A stretch of 64,000 bases of DNA. Origin: Desulfuromonas soudanensis (GTDB lineage: Bacteria; Desulfobacterota; Desulfuromonadia; Desulfuromonadales; WTL). Where the stretch lies: positions 3,844,001-3,908,000 of the forward strand of contig NZ_CP010802.1 of NCBI RefSeq assembly GCF_001278055.1, read 5' to 3'. The notes under the pieces are model-generated. The model was not told where the DNA came from. It searched no databases and saw only the letters and a list, made by a program, of their open reading frames with translations. Positions 36,415 to 45,948 of this stretch are shown in pieces. A program made the position numbers and the translations under genes. Within the stretch, counting starts at the first letter, position 1; the number at the start of each line of letters is the position of its first letter.

Positions 36415-36936
36415 TCAGGGTTTCCGCGGATAGCGTCCGGCCCCCTGCAGACGCGTCTGCCAGTAGGGGTTTTCGAGGGTGGCGTAACAGACCGCGCTGC
36501 CGGAGGAGGGGGCGTGGATGAAGGTGTTCCCTTCGATGTAAATGCCCACATGTGACACTTTTTGTCGCGAGACCCGGAAAAACAACAGGTCGCCAGGCTG
36601 CAGTTCCTCCAAGGGAACCCTCTGCGCCTGAAGGTACTGCTCCGTCGAGGTGCGGGGGACCCGGAGTCCCGAGCGGCCGAAGACGTAATGGACCAGGCCG
36701 CTGCAATCAAAGCCTTCCGGACCGTCGCCGCCGTAACGATAGGGTGCGCCGACGCACTCCCGGGCCAGGGTGGAGATCCCGCCATCGGCATCGACCTGCC
36801 GCTGCACAAGCCCATCGATGCTGCCGTCAACGGCTACTGAACGGCTCCCCGGCGGCAGCGCCGGCACCTCGATTCCGCACCCGCCGAGGAGAAGGGCCAG
36901 AGCCAGCAGGCGACAGATTTTTTTGTTTATGGTCAT
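36415..36936 (-). CDS. NlpC/P60-family peptidoglycan hydrolase lipoprotein
   Basis: 173-residue envelope lipoprotein, Cys/His peptidase that would cleave peptidoglycan stem peptides. Signal peptide with lipobox LLGGC (Cys at about 20). The NlpC/P60 domain at about 60-165 has the catalytic Cys in FDCSGLVHY, His in SHVGIYI and a third polar residue His in FIHAPSSG. The start at 36936 (MTINKKICRLL) follows aagaggtgccctt on the minus strand, a better choice than the upstream in-frame ATG. Monocistronic, divergent from the DUF4388 gene. Confidence 0.88.
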   Translation of the reverse strand: MTINKKICRLLALALLLGGCGIEVPALPPGSRSVAVDGSIDGLVQRQVDADGGISTLARECVGAPYRYGGDGPEGFDCSGLVHYVFGRSGLRVPRTSTEQYLQAQRVPLEELQPGDLLFFRVSRQKVSHVGIYIEGNTFIHAPSSGSAVCYATLENPYWQTRLQGAGRYPRKP

Positions 36937-37108
36937 AAGGGCACCTCTTTCCGATAGAAACAGCAAGGGGCGTTCCAAGAGTCACGGGGAGGCAATTTTC
37001 CCGAGGAGAAGAACTCCGGCACGAATCTTTCATTGCCTTTACGGTTTTTCACGTCACTTCCTCCCCTTGCTGCGGACGCCGGGAGGGAAGAAACAGGGGA
37101 GCGAGGGA

Positions 37109-37606
37109 ATGAAGACCATTGTCGGCGATCTGAAAACGATCTCGCTCTACAATATTGTGGAGGCGGTCGAGGTCCAGGGGAAGACCGGGCGCCTGGGTGT
37201 CGCCCGGGCCGGAATTGCCAAGACGTTCTTCTTTGAGGAGGGTGCGATGGTTTTCGTTACCTCAACCCGTCCGGGAGAGCGTTTGGGAGAGTTCCTCAGC
37301 GCCATCGGCTGTCTCGATCTGGCGCGGATGGAATCGCTGCTGGCGGAGAGCCGCCGCCGGGGAGAGCGCTTTACCGCCGATCTCCTGACGGCAAAGGTCT
37401 TCGAGCGCAAGGAACTGGAGAGCGCCCTCTGCCAGCTGGTGGTCCGGGCTCTGGCCGACGCCCTGAGCTGGGAGGAGGGGAGCTTTGAGCTCCACCCCGA
37501 CCTCCCCCCGGGAATTCTCTCCGGGCCGGTGACCATCCGGGTCCCCCACGCCCTCGGCCAGGCGCAGCGGCTCAGGGCCACGGCATCCCGCCACGAGGTC
37601 CCCTAG
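37109..37606 (+). CDS. DUF4388 (PATAN-type) domain protein
   Basis: 165-residue cytoplasmic protein with a DUF4388 domain at about 1-95: MKTIVGDLKTISLYNIVEAV, GKTGRLGVARAG, FFEEGAMVFV, GERLGEFL. In deltaproteobacteria this domain accompanies receiver and c-di-GMP proteins, and PATAN-type adaptors modulate response regulators. The C-terminal helical part (ELESALCQLVVRALADAL, EEGSFELHPDLPPG) is typical of the family. The ATG at 37109 follows gggagcgaggga. Context fits the regulator cluster to the left. Confidence 0.82.
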   Translation: MKTIVGDLKTISLYNIVEAVEVQGKTGRLGVARAGIAKTFFFEEGAMVFVTSTRPGERLGEFLSAIGCLDLARMESLLAESRRRGERFTADLLTAKVFERKELESALCQLVVRALADALSWEEGSFELHPDLPPGILSGPVTIRVPHALGQAQRLRATASRHEVP

Positions 37607-37933
37607 GAAACTCCGTTGCGGCAAGGGGAAAACCTTTCAAGTCCCCCGGTCCCAGCCGTCCTCCAGGAAACGATTCCTCCCCACCTGACCCTCTCTCCAT
37701 TTCTGCCAGACCCCCGTCCCGAGACCCCCCCGAAGCTAACCTGCCGATATTGCACCGCTCTCACCGAAAAGGGGAGCCTCGGCGCCCTTCGGCCAGGAAA
37801 CCGGTCTCCTGAAGGGGAGCCTCTCCTTTTGATTATTTCCCCGTTTTCTAGTATCGTCTCCCCTGGCATTGCCTCCTCTTTCTTCCCGCCGAAGAAAGGG
37901 ATAACGAGCCCATACTACGACAGGACGCTTCCC
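37607..37933. other. Intergenic region before pepN
   Basis: 327 bp. The pepN frame is open through it, but the sequence lacks coding character and a start with ribosome site. No clear promoter or RNA structure was recognised. Confidence 0.4.
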
Positions 37934-40570
37934 ATGACTACACCCCAGGCTATTTATCTCCGGGACTATTCCCCCCCGGCCTATCTGGTCGAGACCGTCG
38001 ACCTCCATTTCGACCTCGGCGACGACCTCACCCTCGTCCGCTCCCGCCTGGCCCTGCGGCGCAATCCCGACCTTTGCCGCGGGGAAAACGCCCTGGTTCT
38101 CCAGGGACGATGTCTCGAACTGAGGTCGCTACGCCTCGACGGCCGCACCCTGGCCGCCGAGGACTACCGACTCGACGACGAAACCCTGACCCTTGCCGGC
38201 GTCCCCGAGGCCTTTGTCCTCGAGGTGGAGACGGCGATCCGCCCCCGGGAGAATACCTCCCTGGAGGGGCTCTACCAGTCGAGCGGCAATTTCTGCACCC
38301 AGTGCGAACCCCAGGGATTCCGCAAGATCACCTACTACCCCGACCGTTCCGACGTCATGGCCCGCTTCACCACCACCCTCGTCGCCGACCGGCGCTTTCC
38401 GGTTCTCCTCGCCAACGGCAATCTGGTGGAGAAAGGGGATCTCGAAGGGGGTCGACACTTCGCCCGCTGGGAGGACCCCTTCAAGAAGCCGTCCTACCTC
38501 TTTGCCCTGGTCGCCGGCGATCTGGTGAAGATCGAGGACCGCTTCCGCACCCGCTCGGGGCGGGAGGTGACCCTGCAGATCTATGTCGAGGCGCGCAACG
38601 CCGACCGCTGCGCCCACGCCATGGCCTCCCTGCAGAAGGCGATGGCCTGGGACGAGGAGATCTACGGCCTCGAATACGACCTCGATATCTACATGATCGT
38701 CGCCGTCGACGATTTCAACTTCGGGGCGATGGAGAACAAGGGGCTCAACATCTTCAATTCCAAGTACGTCCTCGCCCGCCCCGACACCGCCACCGACGCG
38801 GACTACCAGGGGATCGAGGGGGTGATCGGGCACGAATATTTCCACAACTGGACCGGCAACCGCGTCACCTGCCGCGACTGGTTCCAGCTCAGCCTCAAGG
38901 AGGGGCTGACGGTCTTCCGCGACCAGGAGTTCTCCGCCGACATGACCTCGCGCCCGGTGAAGCGCATCGAGGAGGTGCGCCTGCTGCGCAACACCCAGTT
39001 CCCCGAGGACGCCGGCCCCATGGCCCACCCGGTCCGGCCCGCCTCCTACGTGGAGATCAACAACTTCTACACCGCCACGGTCTACAACAAGGGGGCCGAG
39101 GTGATCCGCATGTACCATACGCTCCTCGGCGACGCCGCCTTTTGCCGCGGCCTCGCCCTCTACCTCCGGCGCCACGACGGCCAGGCCGTCACCACCGACG
39201 ACTTCCTGGCGGCGATGGCCGAGGCGGGACAGATCGACCTCGAGCAGTTCCGCCTCTGGTACAGCCAGGCCGGGACTCCCGAGCTCGCCGTGAAATGCGT
39301 CTACGACGAGGAGAGGCGCACCCTCACCCTCACCGTCCGCCAGTCCTGCCCGCCGACCCCCGGGGAGGCAGAGAAGGCCCCCTTCCACATCCCCCTGGCC
39401 CTGGGGCTCGTCGGCCGCAACGGATGCGATCTCCCCCTGCAGCTTGAAGGAGAGACGGAGGCGACGACCGGCACCCGAGTGTTGTCCCTGCACAATGAAG
39501 AGGAGACCTTTTGCTTCATCAACCTCCCCGAGGCCCCGGTCCCCTCGCTGCTGCGCAATTTCTCGGCCCCGGTGCGCCTGAAGACCGATCTCGACGACAA
39601 CGACCTCGCCTTTCTCATGGCTTGCGACAACGACCCCTTCAATCGCTGGGAAGCCGGCCAGCAGCTTTCCACCCGCCTTCTGCTGCGCCAGGTCGAGGCC
39701 TTCGGCCGCGGCGAGACCCTCGTCCTCGACCCCCTCCTTCCCGGCGCCTTCCGCGCCCTCCTCGGCGATTCCGATGCCGACCCGGCCCTGATCGCCCTGG
39801 CCCTGACCCTGCCGAGCGAGACCTTTCTCGCCGAGCAGATGCCGGTCATCGACCCTTCGGCCATCCACGAGGTGCGGGAATTCTTCCGGCGACAACTGGC
39901 CACGGACCTGCGCCAGCTCCTTTTGGCCGTCTACACCGACCAGCAGGAGGACGGGCCCTACACCCCCGATCCGGCCGCCGTCGGCCGAAGGGCCCTGAAA
40001 AATCTCGCTCTCTCCTACCTGATGACCCTCGACGACCCGGCGCTGCGGTCCCTCTGCCTCAGGCAATTCAAGCGCGCCGACAACATGACCGACGTCATCG
40101 CCGCTCTCGGCGCTCTGGCCGGAAGCGCCACGGAAGAGGGGACGGCGGCTCTGGAGGATTTCTACCTCCGCTGGCAGAACGATCCGCTGGTCCTCGACAA
40201 GTGGCTCTCTCTGCAGGCCACCTCAAGACGGACCGACACCCTCGCCGAAGTCAGGCGCCTCCTCGGGCACCCGGCCTACAACGGCAAAAACCCCAACAAG
40301 GTCCGGGCCCTGGTCGGCGCCTTCTGCCAGGGGAATCCCGCCCGCTTCCACGACCCCTCGGGAGCCGGATACGCCTTCTGCGCCGATCAGGTTCTGGCCC
40401 TTGACCCCGTCAATCCCCAGGTCGCCGCCCGCCTCGCCGGCGCCTTCAGCAACTGGCGCCGCTTCGATCCGAAACGCCAGGCGCTGATGAAGGAGGAGCT
40501 CGAGCGGATCGCCGCCGTCGCCGGCATCTCCAGGGATGTTTACGAAATTGTTATGAAGAGCCTCGCCTGA
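37934..40570 (+). CDS. pepN: Aminopeptidase N (M1 family)
   Basis: Zinc aminopeptidase that removes N-terminal residues from peptides in the cytoplasm. The 878 residues match E. coli PepN (870). The exopeptidase motif GAMEN is at residues 264-268 and the zinc site HEYFHNW starts near 300, with the third ligand Glu in [14 protein letters not shown] at about 322. A conserved Tyr region [16 protein letters not shown] follows. The C-terminal helical superhelix is complete. The ATG at 37934 gives [15 protein letters not shown], matching the family start; the 106 in-frame codons upstream are not coding-like. Transcribed alone. Confidence 0.96.
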   Translation: MTTPQAIYLRDYSPPAYLVETVDLHFDLGDDLTLVRSRLALRRNPDLCRGENALVLQGRCLELRSLRLDGRTLAAEDYRLDDETLTLAGVPEAFVLEVETAIRPRENTSLEGLYQSSGNFCTQCEPQGFRKITYYPDRSDVMARFTTTLVADRRFPVLLANGNLVEKGDLEGGRHFARWEDPFKKPSYLFALVAGDLVKIEDRFRTRSGREVTLQIYVEARNADRCAHAMASLQKAMAWDEEIYGLEYDLDIYMIVAVDDFNFGAMENKGLNIFNSKYVLARPDTATDADYQGIEGVIGHEYFHNWTGNRVTCRDWFQLSLKEGLTVFRDQEFSADMTSRPVKRIEEVRLLRNTQFPEDAGPMAHPVRPASYVEINNFYTATVYNKGAEVIRMYHTLLGDAAFCRGLALYLRRHDGQAVTTDDFLAAMAEAGQIDLEQFRLWYSQAGTPELAVKCVYDEERRTLTLTVRQSCPPTPGEAEKAPFHIPLALGLVGRNGCDLPLQLEGETEATTGTRVLSLHNEEETFCFINLPEAPVPSLLRNFSAPVRLKTDLDDNDLAFLMACDNDPFNRWEAGQQLSTRLLLRQVEAFGRGETLVLDPLLPGAFRALLGDSDADPALIALALTLPSETFLAEQMPVIDPSAIHEVREFFRRQLATDLRQLLLAVYTDQQEDGPYTPDPAAVGRRALKNLALSYLMTLDDPALRSLCLRQFKRADNMTDVIAALGALAGSATEEGTAALEDFYLRWQNDPLVLDKWLSLQATSRRTDTLAEVRRLLGHPAYNGKNPNKVRALVGAFCQGNPARFHDPSGAGYAFCADQVLALDPVNPQVAARLAGAFSNWRRFDPKRQALMKEELERIAAVAGISRDVYEIVMKSLA

Positions 40571-40704
40571 CAGGCCGAGCGGCGAACTCTCCGGCGGGGC
40601 CGAGCCCTCCTGAGCCGGGGAATCAACTTCAGGAAAAGGGCCGGGGGGGGGAGGAAATCCCCCTGGGCCGCCACCGGTCCCATTGCCATCAAGGAGAACG
40701 CTCC

Positions 40705-41580
40705 ATGGAACAGGTTCTGATCATCGGCTGCGGCGACATCGGTCGCCGGGTCGCCGCCCTGGCCCTCGAACAGGGATCCCGCGTTGCCGCCCTGACCCGC
40801 TCCCCGGAGCACGCCGAGCGCCTCCGGTCCCTCGGCATCCATCCGGTAATCGGCGATCTCGACGGCGGCCTCCCCGTCCCCTCGTTGCCGACCAGGGGGG
40901 CGACGGTCTTCTACCTCGCCCCCCCTCCCGGCGGGGGCGACAGCGATCCGCGGGTCCGGGTCTTCGGAGCCTCCGTCGAGCCCGGAGAAGAACCGGCCCG
41001 GCTGATCTATCTCAGCACCACCGGCGTCTACGGCGACTGCGGCGGCGCCCGGATCGACGAGGAATCCCCGGTCAACCCCGAGACCGCCCGCGGCAGGCGC
41101 CGTCTCGACGCCGAAAAGCTCCTGTCTGCCTGGGGAGAGGGGCGAAACATCGGGGTGACGATCCTGCGGGTGGCGGGGATATACGGCCCCGGACGGCTCC
41201 CCCTCGACAAGCTCCGATCGGGTCAGCCGGTCCTCAGGGAGTCCGAGGCCCCCTGCAGCAACCGGATTCACGCCGACGACCTGGCGCGGGTCTGCCTTGC
41301 GGCGGCGGAACGGGGGCGGGCGGGAGCCATCTACAACGTCTGCGACGGGGAAGAGGGGACGATGACCGATTACTTCAACGCCGTCGCCGCCGCCTACGGA
41401 CTCCCTGCCCCCCCGCAGGTCTCCCGCCAGGAGGCCCGCGAGGTCATGAACCCCCTCCTCTTCTCCTACAACAGCGAATCGCGGCGCATCGACAACCGCA
41501 GGATGCGCGAGGAACTCGGGGTCGAGCTCCTCTATCCGACCCTGGCCGCCGGGCTCTCGGCGATCCGGGCGCAGGAGTGA
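40705..41580 (+). CDS. NAD-dependent epimerase/dehydratase-like SDR
   Basis: 291-residue extended SDR related to YeeZ-type proteins. The nucleotide-binding motif is IIGCGDIGRRVAALAL (GxGxxG variant). The catalytic site is atypical: STTGVYGD supplies Ser/Thr and a Tyr, but the usual YxxxK is not clearly present near RRRLDAEKLL. RIHADDLARVCLAA and YNVCDGEEGTMTDYFNAVA are conserved extended-SDR segments. A dehydrogenase or pure NAD(P)-binding role cannot be decided. The ATG at 40705 follows aaggagaacgctcc. It is followed by dodecin after 77 bp, with its own promoter between. Confidence 0.82.
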   Translation: MEQVLIIGCGDIGRRVAALALEQGSRVAALTRSPEHAERLRSLGIHPVIGDLDGGLPVPSLPTRGATVFYLAPPPGGGDSDPRVRVFGASVEPGEEPARLIYLSTTGVYGDCGGARIDEESPVNPETARGRRRLDAEKLLSAWGEGRNIGVTILRVAGIYGPGRLPLDKLRSGQPVLRESEAPCSNRIHADDLARVCLAAAERGRAGAIYNVCDGEEGTMTDYFNAVAAAYGLPAPPQVSRQEAREVMNPLLFSYNSESRRIDNRRMREELGVELLYPTLAAGLSAIRAQE

Positions 41581-41593
41581 ACCCCTTCCTCCC

Positions 41594-41621
41594 TTTACAC
41601 CCCGGGGGCCGGTGCTAGTAT
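41594..41621 (+). promoter_or_regulatory. Sigma-70-type promoter of the dodecin gene
   Basis: TTTACA (41594-41599), 16-bp spacer, extended -10 TGcTAGTAT (hexamer 41616-41621), 37 bp upstream of the start codon. Confidence 0.7.
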
Positions 41622-41657
41622 TGAAAGCGACGTCCACCTTTGAAAAGGGAGAAAATC

Positions 41658-41876
41658 ATGACTTACGGCGAAGACCGGATCTACAAGAAGGTTGAAATCA
41701 TCGGCGTTTCCAAGTCGGGATTCGAGGACGCCATCCAGGTGGCGATCGCCAAGGCCCATAAGAGCCTGGAAGCCATCTCCTGGTTCGAGGTCATGGAAAT
41801 GCGCGGTCACGTCGATACGGACGGCCGGGTCTGCGAATACCAGGTGGTGATCAAGGTCGCCTTCCAGCTCAAGTAA
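41658..41876 (+). CDS. Dodecin (flavin-storage protein)
   Basis: 72-residue dodecin; homododecameric flavin-binding and buffering protein in the cytoplasm. The beta-alpha-beta-beta pattern is clear: YKKVEIIGVSKSGFEDAIQVAIAKAHKSLEAI then SWFEVMEMRGHV and EYQVVIKVAFQL. The Trp that stacks with isoalloxazine is present in ISWFEV. The ATG at 41658 follows aaagggagaaaatc. It has its own promoter at 41594-41621. Length is typical. Confidence 0.93.
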   Translation: MTYGEDRIYKKVEIIGVSKSGFEDAIQVAIAKAHKSLEAISWFEVMEMRGHVDTDGRVCEYQVVIKVAFQLK

Positions 41877-41981
41877 TCCCGGCCTTCAGGGACGCAATCC
41901 ACCAAACCAAACCGAAGTCTTGTCGGCCGTCATTGACGCGCGGACAGGACACTATTATTAAAAACCGTCCGGGAGGCGATC

Positions 41982-42680
41982 ATGACATCGACCATATTGA
42001 TCACCGGCAGCAACCGCGGGATCGGCCTCGAGCTGGTGCGCACCTTTGCCGACCACAACTGGCACGTCCTCGCCTGTTGCCGGCGGCCGCAGCAGGCCGT
42101 CGAACTTTCCGCTATAGCCGAAAAGAGCGGCGGGAGAGTGACGATCCACCCTCTGGACGTCGCTGACAGCGAGCAGATTCGCGCCCTGGCCGAGACCTGT
42201 GGCGACCTGAGCATCGACATCCTCTTCAACAACGCCGGCATCGCCGGCCCCTCCCCCCAGAGGTTCGGCCCCATCGACACCGGGGAGTGGCTGGAGACGC
42301 TGCGCATCAACACCCTCGCCCCCTACCAGATGGCCGTGGCCTTCGTCGAGCAGGTGGCGCGCAGCAGCCGCCGGATCATTGCCACCGTCGGCAGCCAGCT
42401 CGGCAGCATCGCCGACAACACCTCGGGGGGGCGCTACGCCTACCGCACCTCCAAGGCGGCGGTGCATATGGTGATGAAGGGCCTCGCCGCCGATCTGGCC
42501 GATCGCCGCATCACCTCGGTGGCTCTCCACCCCGGCTGGGTGAAAACAGAGATGGGAGGACCCCAGGCCCCCGTCTCCCCCGCCGAGAGCGCCGCCGGCC
42601 TTTACCGGGTGTTGGCGACCCTGACCCCGGAAGACAGCGGCAAACTCTGGAGCTGGGACGGCAGTCAGCTCCCCTGGTAG
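41982..42680 (+). CDS. Short-chain dehydrogenase/reductase (C-factor/carbonyl reductase-like)
   Basis: 232-residue classical SDR. Motifs: TGSNRGIGLEL cofactor loop at about 8-18, NNAG at about 83-86, Ser in VGSQLGSI, YRTSKAA with Tyr and Lys at about 148-152, and HPGWVKTEMGG after the active site. The short C-terminus resembles sniffer/CsgA-type enzymes. The Arg after the glycine motif suggests NADP, a weak inference. The ATG at 41982 follows gggaggcgatc. Substrate unknown. Single gene. Confidence 0.88.
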   Translation: MTSTILITGSNRGIGLELVRTFADHNWHVLACCRRPQQAVELSAIAEKSGGRVTIHPLDVADSEQIRALAETCGDLSIDILFNNAGIAGPSPQRFGPIDTGEWLETLRINTLAPYQMAVAFVEQVARSSRRIIATVGSQLGSIADNTSGGRYAYRTSKAAVHMVMKGLAADLADRRITSVALHPGWVKTEMGGPQAPVSPAESAAGLYRVLATLTPEDSGKLWSWDGSQLPW

Positions 42681-42797
42681 GAAAAAGGCCGGGGACCTCT
42701 CGAGACATATTGCCTCCGGAGGTCAATGGGGATAGGATAGCCACCCATTCTGCCGGTGCCCCCCTGAAGATCGAAACACCCCACAAGGACTTGGAAT

Positions 42798-44111
42798 ATG
42801 AAAAAACCGATTCTGCTCATGACCGTTCTGGTGATCGCCCTGGCCACCGGTGCCTTCTATTATTTCAGCGACACCCGGGGGCCGCAGATCCTCCTGAACC
42901 CCGATAGCGGCTCCGTCGCCCCCGGCCGGTCCCTGCGACTTTCGGCAAGCGACCCGGGATCGGGGCTGCGCTCTCTCAGGGTGGAAGCCATTCAGAAGGG
43001 GAAGACGGTCGTCCTCGTCGATGAGGCACCCGCCGTGGACAGTCCCCCTCAGGAGATGACCTTCACCCTGGAGAAGGCCGGACTCGAGGAAGGCCCCTTC
43101 GAACTCCTGATCACCGCCGTCGACCGCTCGATCTACCATTTCGGTTCCGGCAACACCACCTCGATCCGCGTCCCCCTGGAATGGGACAGCGCACCCCCCG
43201 AGGTGACGGTGTTGAGCACCTCCCACAATTTCAACCAGGGGGGAGCGGGACTGATACTCTATACCCTCTCCGAAGAGGTGGAAAAAAGCGGCATCGAGCT
43301 CGGCGAACGCTTCTTCCCCGGATACAAACAGCCGGAGGGTTTCTACGCCGCCCTCTTCGCCCTCCCCCACGACCTGGCAACGGACGAATTCAAACCGCGG
43401 CTGGTCGCCGTCGACCGGGCCGGAAACCGGGGACTCGGTCCCTTTTACTACCGCGCCAATTCACGCACTTTTGCCAAGACCCCCATTGTTCTCGACGCGC
43501 TCTTTCTCGAGACCAAGGCTCCCGAATTCAAACTCAGCTTTCCCGAAACCGACAATCCCCTGGACCTCTTTCTCAGGTTCAACCGCGAACTGCGGACGGC
43601 CAACCGCGCCTCCCTTCTCGACTACGGCCGGCAAACGGCGACCACTCCCCTTTGGCAGGGCCCTTTTCTGCGCCAGCCCGGGACGCAAACCCGCGGCCTC
43701 TTCGGCGAGCGCCGCAGCTATATCCACGACAAGACCGTCGTCGACGAGCAGGTTCATCTCGGCATCGACCTCGCCTCCGTCTCCCACGCCCCGGTCCAGG
43801 CGGCCAACAACGGCAAGGTGGTCTTTGCCGGAACCCTGGGAATCTACGGCAAGTGCGTCATCCTTGACCACGGCCTGGGGCTGCAGAGCCTCTACGGCCA
43901 CCTCAGCCAGATCGGGGTCAAGGAAGGGGATGAGGTGAAAAAGGGAGAATTGCTCGGACGCTCGGGGATGTCGGGAATGGCCGGAGGGGACCATCTCCAC
44001 TTCGGAATGATCGTCTCCGGAGTTCCGGTCAATCCCCTGGAGTGGTGGGACGCCTCCTGGCTGAAAAACAATATCGGCGACAAGTGGCAGGCGGCCGGCA
44101 AGGCGCTCTGA
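42798..44111 (+). CDS. M23-family (LytM-type) endopeptidase with N-terminal extracellular domains
   Basis: 437-residue envelope protein. An N-terminal anchor helix at about 4-24 (PILLMTVLVIALATGAFYYF) is followed by about 270 residues of beta-rich, Ig-like domains (SVAPGRSLRLSASDPGSGLRS). The LytM domain at about 310-425 has zinc ligands His in HLGIDLAS (H and D) and HLHFGMI, the standard H-x(n)-D ... HxH set. It is therefore predicted catalytically competent on peptidoglycan cross-links, as in divisome or envelope remodelling. The ATG at 42798 follows acaaggacttgga, a fair ribosome site. Confidence 0.88.
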   Translation: MKKPILLMTVLVIALATGAFYYFSDTRGPQILLNPDSGSVAPGRSLRLSASDPGSGLRSLRVEAIQKGKTVVLVDEAPAVDSPPQEMTFTLEKAGLEEGPFELLITAVDRSIYHFGSGNTTSIRVPLEWDSAPPEVTVLSTSHNFNQGGAGLILYTLSEEVEKSGIELGERFFPGYKQPEGFYAALFALPHDLATDEFKPRLVAVDRAGNRGLGPFYYRANSRTFAKTPIVLDALFLETKAPEFKLSFPETDNPLDLFLRFNRELRTANRASLLDYGRQTATTPLWQGPFLRQPGTQTRGLFGERRSYIHDKTVVDEQVHLGIDLASVSHAPVQAANNGKVVFAGTLGIYGKCVILDHGLGLQSLYGHLSQIGVKEGDEVKKGELLGRSGMSGMAGGDHLHFGMIVSGVPVNPLEWWDASWLKNNIGDKWQAAGKAL

Positions 44112-44199
44112 TCCGAGGAAGCCACCGGTCCGTCCAGCCCTTCATCCGGCGGGTGATTCGCCTGTCCGCCCCGGCGGCGAGAATTTGCCGGAGCACCAT

Positions 44200-44227
44200 T
44201 TGACATGGGGATGTTTTCGGTAATAAT
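44200..44227 (+). promoter_or_regulatory. Strong sigma-70-type promoter of the ferritin-like gene
   Basis: Perfect TTGACA (44200-44205), 16-bp spacer, AATAAT (44222-44227), 56 bp upstream of the start at 44283. Confidence 0.75.
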
Positions 44228-44282
44228 TGGGGAAAGACAAGCGATATTCGATACTTTGCCTGATGAAAAGGAGAAGAAGCGC

Positions 44283-44780
44283 ATGCCCCAGGAATTCAAC
44301 GTCCAGCAGGCCCTGAAACTGGCGATCCAGACCGAAAAAAACGTCATGGATTTCTACACCATGGCCGCCGAAATCACCAAAAATCCCCGGGGGAAGAAGG
44401 TTTTCACCCTCCTCGCCGGCGAGGAGCGGGAGCACGCCGGCCACTTCTTCGATCTCTACAAGGGGAAGGACCTGGGTACCTTCGATGAATTCATGGCGAC
44501 CCCCCCCGGCAAGGATACGGCCATGCTTCACGATCTGAAAAAGGCCATCGACGACAAGGTTCATGAGCGCAAGGCGATGGAGATCGCCCTTCGCGAAGAG
44601 GAGGATCTGGCGAAAAACCTCCGCCTTACCGCCGCCAAGATCGTCGATCCGGTGGTGCGCTCCATCTTCGAAAAAATGGCCAAGGAGACCAGCGATCACT
44701 ATGCGCTGATCGAGTCGGAGTACGCGCACCTCATGGGGATGGTTCATGAAACGGATATCGACATCTTTGTTCGCGAATAG
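44283..44780 (+). CDS. Ferritin-like / rubrerythrin-type di-iron protein
   Basis: 165-residue four-helix-bundle protein with two ExxH-type half-sites: EKNVMDFYTM...EEREHAGHFFDLY and ERKAMEIALREEEDLAKNL...SDHYALIESEY. Ligands fit a ferritin-like di-iron centre. No rubredoxin domain is attached, so it is a truncated rubrerythrin type; roles in peroxide detoxification or iron handling are inferred. The ATG at 44283 follows aaaggagaagaagcgc. A strong promoter is at 44200-44227. Its 3' end overlaps the next gene by 35 bp, implying coupled expression. Confidence 0.87.
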   Translation: MPQEFNVQQALKLAIQTEKNVMDFYTMAAEITKNPRGKKVFTLLAGEEREHAGHFFDLYKGKDLGTFDEFMATPPGKDTAMLHDLKKAIDDKVHERKAMEIALREEEDLAKNLRLTAAKIVDPVVRSIFEKMAKETSDHYALIESEYAHLMGMVHETDIDIFVRE

Positions 44781-45111
44781 CCCCCTCTTCGTCTCAACTC
44801 TCCTTCTGGTCCTTCTGGTGGTCCTCCCGGGCACGGCCCGGGCCGTGGAAGACCTGGGCGCTCACCGCGTTGGCGGCATGGAGGAGTTCCAGCGGGTGAT
44901 CGACCTCCGCTGCACCGTCTGTCATACCCGGGAACGGGTCGATGAGGCCATCAAGAAGCGCGCCGCCCTGGAAAATCTCCAGAAACGCATGGTGGGCAAG
45001 GGTGCGGTTCTGAGCGAGCGGGACAGAAAGGTCCTCGGCACCTTCTGGGGAAGTCCCCTCAAGGAGAGGACCACCGAACTCCCCCCCCACGAAATCGAGA
45101 CGCTGAAATAA
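44746..45111 (+). CDS. Exported small CXXCH (cytochrome c-like) protein
   Basis: 121-residue exported protein. A signal peptide covers about 1-33 (SPLFVSTLLLVLLVVLPGTARA). One heme-binding motif CTVCH is at about 56-60 in the sequence IDLRCTVCHTRERVD. Downstream KRMVGKGAVLSERDRKVLGTFWG resembles the class I cytochrome C-terminal helix, with a possible axial Met in KRMVG. The start ATG at 44746 overlaps the ferritin-like gene by 35 bp. The pair may link periplasmic electrons to an iron or oxygen response, which is inference. A strong terminator follows. Confidence 0.75.
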   Translation: MKRISTSLFANSPLFVSTLLLVLLVVLPGTARAVEDLGAHRVGGMEEFQRVIDLRCTVCHTRERVDEAIKKRAALENLQKRMVGKGAVLSERDRKVLGTFWGSPLKERTTELPPHEIETLK

Positions 45112-45131
45112 CATTCCCGGGCAAACGTAAG

Positions 45132-45170
45132 AAAAGCCGGGGCACCCCAAAAAGGGTGCCCCGGCTTTTT
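45132..45170. terminator. Strong Rho-independent terminator
   Basis: Perfect 15-bp stem gccggggcaccc/gggtgccccggc with A-run and T-run on either side. It ends the ferritin-like/CXXCH transcript and insulates radC. Confidence 0.93.
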
Positions 45171-45214
45171 CATTGGCCTTCGTTAACTTTATCCTCACCA
45201 TTCCGAAAGCTTCG

Positions 45215-45223
45215 TGCTAGAAT
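45215..45223 (+). promoter_or_regulatory. Extended -10 promoter of radC
   Basis: TGcTAGAAT, 39 bp upstream of the radC start, without a good -35 hexamer. Confidence 0.5.
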
Positions 45224-45261
45224 CGCCCGACAAAATAACAACGCCTGTCGGGAGAGAGACC

Positions 45262-45948
45262 ATGCAACGGATCAAGGACTGGCCAAAGGAGGAGCGCCCC
45301 CGGGAAAAGCTGCTACAGAACGGAGCCGAGACCTTGAGCAGCGCCGAACTTCTCGCCCTGGTGCTGCGCACCGGCGATGCCGCCACGGCCACCAGCGCCC
45401 TCGATCACGCGCGGCAACTGTTGAACCGCTTCGGCTCCCTGCGGGAGCTGGCCCGGGCCAACACGGCCGAACTCTGCGAACTCAAGGGGATCGGTCCCGC
45501 CAAGGCGGCGGAGTTGCAGGCGGTCTTCCAGATCGCCCGGCGCTTTGCCACCGAGGAGCTGCGCCCCGGAGATCGCTTCACCAGTTCCGCCGACGTCTTT
45601 GCCCACTATCACGAACGGCTGCGCGACTGCAAGCGGGAGGTCTTCTTCGCCCTCCTTCTCGACGGCAAGAACCGGGTGATCCGCGAAGTGCGCATCTCCG
45701 AGGGAAGCCTTTCGGCAAGCATCGTCCACCCTCGCGAGGTCTTCGCCCCGGTGGTCCGCGACTCGGCGGCGGCCGTTCTCTTTGTTCACAATCACCCCTC
45801 CGGCGACCCCACCCCGAGCCGCGAGGATATCGACATCACAGGGCGCCTGCGCCAGGCAGGCGAACTGATGGGGGTGCGGGTCCTCGATCACATCATCATC
45901 GGCAGCGGCGAATACGTCAGCTTCGTCGACCGCGGCCTGATGGGCTAG
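45262..45948 (+). CDS. radC: RadC/MPN-domain protein
   Basis: 228-residue JAB1/MPN+ metalloprotease-fold protein of the RadC (YicR) family; the DNA-repair link is disputed. An N-terminal UPF0758 helix-hairpin-helix region (LKGIGPAKAAELQAVFQIARR) spans about 60-95. The JAMM motif VLFVHNHPSGDPTPSREDID (HxH...D) lies at about 175-194. The ATG at 45262 follows gggagagagacc, with an extended -10 upstream. The C-terminus SFVDRGLMG ends in a TAG that lies inside the left repeat of a MITE (45947), so the MITE has supplied or replaced the stop codon. Confidence 0.93.
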   Translation: MQRIKDWPKEERPREKLLQNGAETLSSAELLALVLRTGDAATATSALDHARQLLNRFGSLRELARANTAELCELKGIGPAKAAELQAVFQIARRFATEELRPGDRFTSSADVFAHYHERLRDCKREVFFALLLDGKNRVIREVRISEGSLSASIVHPREVFAPVVRDSAAAVLFVHNHPSGDPTPSREDIDITGRLRQAGELMGVRVLDHIIIGSGEYVSFVDRGLMG

